DNA of 64,000 bases, taken from Adiantum capillus-veneris. Its lineage: Eukaryota; Streptophyta; Polypodiopsida; Polypodiales; Pteridaceae. Of the stretch, positions 57,500-64,000 are shown one piece after another. Where the stretch lies: NCBI GenBank assembly GCA_014529385.2, contig CM043961.1:13061978-13125977 (forward strand), read 5' to 3'. The notes under the pieces are model-generated. The model saw nothing but the letters and a program-made list of their open reading frames with translations. It made no database searches and was not told where the DNA came from. Numbering within the stretch: position 1 is the first letter of the stretch; the number at the start of each line of letters is the position of its first letter. Both the position numbers and the translations under genes were made by a program.

Positions 57500-58060
57500 A
57501 AACTATGGCATTGTTTCATAGCATAAGCCCAGACTTTACATATTGCATCGTCTATAAACATGACAAAATAAGACGCTCCACTAAGAGATCTAGTGGGCAT
57601 AGGGCCACACACATCACTATGCACAAGCTCTAAAGGTTTACGCTCTTTCTCAAATTAACCATTACAAGAAGCACATGCTTGCTTCCCATATTGACAATGC
57701 TCACAGAAAGGAAATTCAGAAAATGAAAGAGAAGGCAAGTAACCAGAACAAGAAAGAGTCTCCATTCCTTTCAAGGACATATGTCCTAATCGGCTATGCC
57801 ACAATGCAACGGTTGGCAGCTCACTTACAGATAGAACATTGTTTTTGGCTGACACAAAAAGGGGATAAAGGGAGCCCACTTTTGAACCTTGTGCAGCCAT
57901 CAAGTTTCCCTTTGCAATACACCAATACTGCTAAAAGAAAGTGATTTTGTAACCCAAGTCATCAAGGCAACCAATTGAAATCAAATTACGTATCGAAGCT
58001 GGGACATTTTCTTGTTTCAAGAAATTCTTATCTAGTGTAGAGACTTAGTCTAACCAAAAG
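57500..58060 (-). pseudogene. Copia pre-integrase and integrase N-terminal fragment
   Basis: Reverse strand: a protease end (VPASIRNLISIGCLDDLGYK near 57950-58020), then KNNVLSVSELPTVALWHSRL, MSLKGMETLSCSGYLPSLSF, CEHCQYGKQA and, after a frame change near 57655, the integrase start with HSDVCGPM and SGASYFVMFIDD. It stops near 57500. Adjacent sequence at 57488-57512 matches element B. Confidence 0.8.
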
Positions 58061-58800
58061 TTAAAAGCTTTGCGCTCAGAAAATGGTGGAGAGTACATTT
58101 CCAAGGAGTTTGCAGATTTTTGTTCAAGAAGGGGAATTAAGCGTGAGCTCACAGCCCTACACCCCTGCACAGAATAGTGTTGCTGAGAGGATGAATAGGA
58201 CCATCTAGGAGAGGATTATGTCTATGCTTTCACATGCTAATTGGACCCAAGTTTTTGGGCTGAATCACTTTATATGGTGGTTTACTTGATCAATAGATTG
58301 CCACATGCTTCTTTACAGTTAGTGTGCCTGAGGAATTATGGTCAAGACATAAATTGTCTTATGACAAGCTCAAGACGTTTGGCTGTGAGGCTTACGCACA
58401 TGTGCCTAAAGAGCTTCGTGGTAAGCTTGATCCCAAATCTAGGAAATGCATCTTTATAGGCTGTAGAAAGGATGGCCAGTTTGGCTATCGTTTATGGGAT
58501 CCTGACAGTTGATCAGTTATCCGTACAGTGATGTAGCCTTCAATGAGACTAAGATGCATAAATAGCTAGAGAAAGAGGTAGAATTCCATAAAGTGACATT
58601 TTTTTATGTATCACCTCCTTTGCATACATCTCATGAGCCAGTTATGCCATAAATGAATGCTCTTGTCACTAGAGAAATTTAGCAGGCTAGTACTAGTCAG
58701 CCGAGAAGGTCTCAGAGAACCTCAAATGCGCCATACCATTTTGTTCCTGCATGGATTTTGTATTGCTGACAAATAGTGGTGAGCCATCTTGTTTTCCTGC
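58061..58800 (+). pseudogene. Copia integrase middle to RT start, opposite strand
   Basis: Forward strand: SENGGEYISKEFADFC with a broken continuation, then YDKLKTFGCEAYAHVPKELR, KCIFIGCRKDGQFGYRLWDP, and later QPRRSQRTSNAPYHFVPAWI. These follow directly on the integrase domain missing from the left-hand fragment but run in the opposite direction. Frames change at least three times. Confidence 0.8.
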
Positions 58801-59059
58801 AAGATGGCTGCAAAAAAGCATACACATTTGCAATACACTCTCCTCTCAAGCTTGAGAATGTCCCTCAAGCTTCCATGAGCATAGATCTGGTGGTTGCTCA
58901 CCAACCTCAAGCTTCCACCAAAAACGAGCTCACTGTAGCCGAAAGCTCACTTATCTCTAGCACTCCATCTATCGTGAAGCCAAAGCTCTGATACCAATAG
59001 TGAAGGAATGGATCGTACATGTGTGTGTATGCAACGAGGATGGAGAGAGAAGAGAGGGA

Positions 59060-59104
<45 letters not shown>

Positions 59105-59280
59105 CGACACAGGGATGTGGGATAGAGCTCCCAAATCTCACTGTATGAGCACAATGCGAGAATGAGTGAGAGCTCCTTATTCTTTGTATATATAAAGAAT
59201 AAGGAGATAAATGTGGGTGGTCGGACACTGATCGGCGGACACGGGCAAAGCACGGTGAAGCACACCACCTTTACCTAACA
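58801..59280 (-). mobile_element. Copia leader, primer-binding site and 5' LTR
   Basis: LTR at 59001-59280 (reverse strand TGTTAGGTAAAGG to CATTCCTTCA). The primer-binding site is at 58985-58996 (reverse strand TGGTATCAGAGC). The LTR belongs to the family of element B (33972-34225): it shares GGGAGCTC, the 13-bp inverted repeat at 59173-59206 and an AG tract at 59065-59101. It directly interrupts the reverse-strand gypsy pol at 59281. No matching 3' LTR is found. Confidence 0.85.
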
Positions 59281-60308
59281 TTGATGTCAAGGCTTGTATA
59301 AGCTTCCGGAATGATGCTTCACATTCTTCTTTCCATTCAAAGTGAGTGATAAGGCCATAAATGGGTTTTGTAATGATTGCATATATGTTGATGAATCTAC
59401 GATAATAGCCACAATACCCCATAAATGCGAAAACTTCCTTGACATTGATCGATCTCGACATCTCAACAATTATTACTACTTTCTCTATGTCTGTGGCAAT
59501 ACCATTTTTGACACAATATGTCCGAGAATAATCATAAATACACATTTCTCTCGATTTAAACAAATCCTATATAGATGGAATTTCTCAAAGACACACCGTA
59601 AGTGTTAAAAATGGCTCTCTTTTTGTAGAATGGACATAAAGATCATCCATGTGAACTTCTAAGAAATTCCACAGATATTCCTTTCAAGCATGGCTCATTA
59701 GCCGTTAGAATGTTGTTGGTGCATTGGTCAATCCAAAAGGCATGACCCTGTATGCAAAAATTCTTCATTATGTGGCAAAGGCCGTTTTGTGTTGATCTTT
59801 GGGATCTATGGCTAACTGATTGTAACCAAAAAAATCCGTCCAAGAAGCTAAAAGACTCTTTTCCAGCTACTCATTCTAGTCCATGATCCGTGATAGGAAG
59901 AGGAATGTTATCTCTTATGGTGGTGGCATTCACTTTTTTGAGGTTCACACACACTCTGAGTTTGCCATTCTTTTTTGGTACTACCACAATAGGTGATACA
60001 CAATCATTGTGTTCTATCTCGTAGATGAATTCTTCCTTGAGCTTTTTTGTCTCTTCCTTGATCTTCTTAGCATATGTCTCATTGTAGGTGTAAGGTCGTT
60101 GTCTGCTCGGCTTAGTGTCATCTCTTATAGGATTAGTATGCTGACATATTTCCAGATCCACTCCCTTGAGATCTTTATAGGACCAAGAAAAAATGTGCCT
60201 ATACTCTTTTAATGTTTGAATGAGAAAATTTTCCTCTTGAGACAGATATGTAGCTATGTAGACGGCTTTTGAGTCCTCGCCTGGCTTTGCTATGTCAAAG
60301 TCCCTCAT
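59281..60308 (-). pseudogene. Gypsy reverse transcriptase, truncated
   Basis: Reverse strand: MRDFDIAKPGEDSKAVYIAT, FSWSYKDLKGVDLEICQH, RPYTYNETYAKKIKEETKKL, SPIVVVPKKNGKLRVCVNLK and NATTIRDNIPLP give the N-terminal half of RT. A break near 59870 follows, then RT relics at 59643-59843, then VEMSRSINVKEVFAFMGYCG and EECEASFRKLIQALTS before the LTR at 59280 cuts it. It belongs to a gypsy lineage other than the 11751 family. Several frameshifts and the lost C-terminus make it inactive. Confidence 0.85.
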
Positions 60309-61720
60309 AGGATTCTCCTGGTTCTTTTGGCTCTCATAATGGTTGCTCTACAATGATTCATCAATCTTGCAAAGTATATATTTTGTAGTGCAAAGGAACA
60401 TTGGTTGCTCCTGGTTTGTCACTGTTTGACTCCATTTCAATAGTCCAGACCTCTTTCAAGGTCGGTTTCATCTCCTTATATTTTGCTTTGTGCTCAATTT
60501 CAGTCATTGGAGGTTCTTTTCCCTTCGTCTCATCATGGTTGCATGATTTCTATTTTGTTTTGGTACGTCTATTCGTGGTTTTCATGGCTAGATATCTCCC
60601 CATTATTTTGTCCTTGATGCAATCCCATGCATCCATCATCGCCAAAAATTGAGTTTTTTTCTCCATCACTAGTTTCAACTGTTTTCTTTTCATGTTATTT
60701 CCTTATTTTTTGCAATACCTTTGTTGGCATCTACAATGCTGATTTGAAAACTCAAAAAACTTTTATTCTCCTCTCCTCAGTAGAAGTTTCACTCTTACAT
60801 GTTCTTTTTCAGGATTTGTTTCCTTCGTTGTGAGTGTCTCCTCCTCCAACTCATCTGTGGCATCATTATAATGATCAGAGAAGGCCTGCTACTCCTCGAC
60901 CAATTCAATAGTCACCATCTGGATAGGAACTATGTCGTAATCCTCCTCATCACAAAACTGTGTGGGTGTGGATTTGTTTAACGCATACATCCATAATAGC
61001 CAAAATTTGTGTCCATTCAAATGGTTCAAACAAATGCTCAGGAAATGGTTCACGTATATATTCAACATTGTTGACCTCTCGACCTAATATGAAATCTTCC
61101 CTTTGACTACCAGACTGAGAAGCTGCACACATCCGAATTAAAGTGTCTTTACGTATCCATGACAGCAATTAGGTTTTTAAATACAACTCCTAGATTGGTG
61201 TCCTCAAGACATCCTTGTAAGAATGATCCTTCAAATTCACTCGAGTAATTGATCTAACTTATTTCATGTAAACATAATCATTCCCCCAATCTTGGATCGA
61301 TTGTATTTGTCTCATGAAAGGTTTTCCCAGAATGATTTTGTAGTTGAGTTTTTTTCGAAAATCTACAATGGCAAAAACGTACTGATAGTAAATTCCACAT
61401 GAGTTGACTCACATTTTCCATTAATCTCATTGGTTTCTTAATATGTCCATCAGCCAGTTACAATTTCATTCATGTTTGTTTAATTGCTGGTTTTTCCCAA
61501 TCTTCCCAGACAGCTTTTGTTGCTATGGCAATGCCTGCTCCCCAATCCAAAGCAGCCATAGTCATTACATCATTGTACTATATCAAAAGGATCATGTTTC
61601 CTTCATTCCCCTAAAAGGTATTCCCAAATTTGTTCATGGGCACAGATTTGACAATTTTATCCCGCATCTCTTCATCTTGCAATTCCTTTAAGTTTTTTTT
61701 GGTTATCCCCATTAACACTA
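60309..61720 (-). pseudogene. Gypsy protease region and upstream pol
   Basis: Broken reverse-strand frames. Near 61250-61560 they read LADGHIKKPMRLMENVSQLM and then phrases like KLNYKIILGKPFMRQ, typical of the gypsy retropepsin end just before RT. The segment 60309-61230 should be the linker, but carries no recognised domain. No LTR was found to the right. Confidence 0.65.
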
Positions 61721-62769
61721 GTTTGGTAGCCTACCAGGACATAAAAAGGTTCTTTTAGGGTTTCGGGAAAAAAATTCAATACTCATAGTATATGTGTGAA
61801 TTTTAAAAAATACTTACATAGCTTCAAGCTAAGAACCCATTCCAATTTTGAAAAATAAGTAACATGCCTATCTCTTGATTTCCTAGTCATGACAAGCTTC
61901 CAAAGCCAAGGTAGTGCTACATTTTACTGAAAACAACATACTTTCACGGTTACCCCCATGGTACATCAAATATAAAATTGTCATGCTACAAACCTATTTT
62001 CCCATGAACTTGAATGGGTTCCTAGTCTTAGTATATGGTTGTTTATGCATAGAACTAGATACAAAAGTGGCATTTTTTGCATTCTATTGACCTATTCTCC
62101 GTGTTTGCTTGCCCACGCCCATATTCTGCACTATATAACATGTCTATTGATATAGCTTGGTACTTCACCCTCATATTGACACCCAAAAACTATAAAAGAC
62201 ATGCAAACATGTCTTACTATGAGCATTCTAGACACAACAACAAGACATAAAAGTTGAGAGAATGAAAAACTAGGTTCCACATCGTGGCCATCCTAGCCTC
62301 TTTGAAAAATAGCTACTTATACCCACATTGGGTTTGTATGCTTAGGTATGGATCTAAGCTAGAAGTTGACAATGTCTATTGAATGTAACGACCAATACTA
62401 AACATAATACATTTCTAATTCAAAAAGAGTGTGATTTTGGTAAAGTGAAATTTTCTTTCCGACTTTGTATTTTTAGTTATTTGGGGTAATAGGATCCCCA
62501 AAACTCATGAAAGAAGCCTTACATAGTTATGAGACTATTTGCACAATCAAAACTATCTTTGTATAGCATAAACATATACAACATTCATGAAAGTGTAAAA
62601 TTTCTCCCTAAATCTGCATGGAAACTTTTTTATAATTAGGCAATAGCTTGGAATATATATCCTTTTAAAATAGATAAGGAGTTTTTAAAATAGTACTTGA
62701 ACGCACATGATATACAGACTTTATACATAGTGACCCCCCAAAGGTTTCATTCATGGAAGCTCAAGGATT
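61721..62769. other. No gene recognised
   Basis: AT-rich, with short frames only. Confidence 0.45.
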
Positions 62770-63236
62770 ATGGACTTGGGAATGAACAAAGTTATTCAGA
62801 AGAGTCGGAAAGGTGATGGAGATAAGCTACAGGTACCTAGCTATGATGAATTTTGGGAACAAATTTGTGCAAGAAGTAAAGCTAAAGTAGATGCAGCCTT
62901 GGAAGTAGCAGGTTTAGTCCTGAAGGATCATGTTTCAAGAAATGTAACACAGGATAGTAATAATTTTGATGCTAAAACTATAAATGATTGCAATTTTTAA
63001 AGGATTGCTGCATCGGAGCTACGTCCATTAGTGGCTTTGGTGAAGATATAGATTGTGTTGCAAGTGTTTCACAGGCTAGTGAACTCTCCGTGGGTTATTC
63101 TCAAGCAGTTCTAGATGAACCTTTACAGAGTATTAGTGGAGCCTTTGGTACCATGGAATCATGTGAGGCCAAACTAAACAGTAGGTTTGTTGAAGAAGAT
63201 TGGATAGATAAAGTTGTGTATATGGTACTTCATTAA
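62770..63236 (+). other. Unassigned short reading frames
   Basis: Two overlapping forward frames: 62770-63000 (76 codons, MDLGMNKVIQKSRKGDGDKL and YDEFWEQICARSKAKVDAAL) and 62988-63236 (82 codons). Neither start is an ATG with clear context. Composition is protein-like, but I do not recognise a family. They could be one decayed gene with a frameshift near 62990. Confidence 0.3.
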
Positions 63237-63314
63237 ATGTAGTAAGTTGTGGATAGTATCGCATAGGATGTACATGAGAATACAAATGAGTTTATGTTTA
63301 GTGCTGGCAGCATT

Positions 63315-63790
63315 CAACTATATTTCTTTGGAGAAATTATGTTGGAGCTTAGCAAAAGGTTATAATTCCCTAGAGAAATTATATTTGGAAGGTTCTACTT
63401 GCTATGCATTTTCTATAACTTCCTAGCATGAGGCTCATGGGGCGAAGCTTTTTGAGTCCACTGGGTGACATACAGGCGATGACCGCCACATTATCCAGGG
63501 ATCACTCTTGTGCGCTCGGCTAATAAAAGAAACTCGAAACTTGTATTTTGAGGAGTTGTGACCTATTTTGGTCAAATAAATATAGGGCAATATCCAATCA
63601 ACTAAATTTCTTTGGAGAAATTATATTGGAGCCTAGCAAAAGGTTATATTTTCCTAGAAAAATTATATTTGGGAGGTTCTACTTGCTATGTGTTTCCAAG
63701 AAATTTCAATAATTTAATTATATTCTTTGGAGAAACTATGTTGGAGTTTAGGAAAGATTCATATTTGTTCGTAGAAACCCTAGATTACAA
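63315..63790 (+). repeat. Local repeat flanking the 177-bp element, copy 2
   Basis: About 105 bp starting ATTTCTTTGGAGAAATTATG at 63321 recurs at 63606 (phrases CTTAGCAAAAGGTTATA and GGTTCTACTTGCTATG), with a partial third copy at 63724. Between the first two lies the second copy of the 177-bp dispersed repeat (63428-63603), matching 6659-6835. Confidence 0.8.
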
Positions 63791-64000
63791 TCACAAGTCA
63801 TTTACTCAGGAACTTGTCTAACTTTCTTTAGCATAATTCCATGCCACATTGAAAGTATTAGCGTTATGTTTCCAAATCCAACAATATCAAGCACACAAGA
63901 ATCAGCCGTTTTGCCATTACCCTAGTAGCCATACAGAGAAGAGAAAAACCAATATGTACGCAGTGTAACATGAAAACTCGGACCAAGATTTATCACCCAA

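Overview
The window looks like repeat-rich nuclear DNA from a land plant. Most of it is nested and decaying retrotransposons, with very many (AG/CT)n, (GT/CA)n and poly-C/poly-G tracts. The one gene that looks intact is a large PLS-type pentatricopeptide repeat (PPR) protein. The PPR style (about 101-residue P-L-S triplets, motifs such as WNxLIAGY and LKACG), decayed PPR copies nearby and the AG-microsatellite density would suit a fern or another non-seed plant. That assignment is inference. There are no bacterial-type operons, rRNA genes or CRISPR arrays, and no tRNA gene that I would defend.

Layout. 0.2-1.3 kb: one copy of a dispersed repeat (Z) whose inverted second copy lies at 48.0-54.4 kb. 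3.7-6.4 kb: a decayed Ty3/gypsy gag-protease split by a solo LTR of its own family. 7.4-9.0 kb: a reverse-strand solo LTR of that family inside an AG microsatellite. 9.2-11.4 kb: decayed PPR fragments. 11.75-20.37 kb: a nearly intact gypsy element with chromodomain, 1.6-kb LTRs and target duplication AGGAC, inserted in an older gag. 21.9-25.2 kb: a 166-bp tandem repeat, decayed Copia pol and a tRNA-derived SINE-like repeat. 26.7-29.5 kb: the PPR gene, probably with one short intron.

31.2-36.8 kb: a Copia-type gag-only element (A) whose 5' LTR is split by an element without recognisable genes (B). 39.4-45.3 kb: a LINE bounded by microsatellite clusters. 48.8-54.3 kb: a full-length but mutated Copia with 192-bp LTRs and target duplication AAGAT, sitting in one arm of a hairpin. 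54.5-61.7 kb: a graveyard of Copia and gypsy fragments, including a scrambled Copia with an LTR. 62.7-63.8 kb: unassigned short reading frames and local repeats.

How the parts work together. Only the PPR gene is likely to serve the host, probably in organelle RNA metabolism. The elements record a sequence of insertions that can be ordered from 5-bp target duplications: old gag, then the gypsy element at 11.75 kb; element A, then B; repeat Z, then the Copia at 48.8 kb. The least expected signal is in the gypsy LTRs. They carry repeated ATTGG...CCAAT modules whose inner gap is always 16 or 17 bp, in the complete element and in both diverged solo LTRs. This looks like a modular CCAAT-box enhancer.
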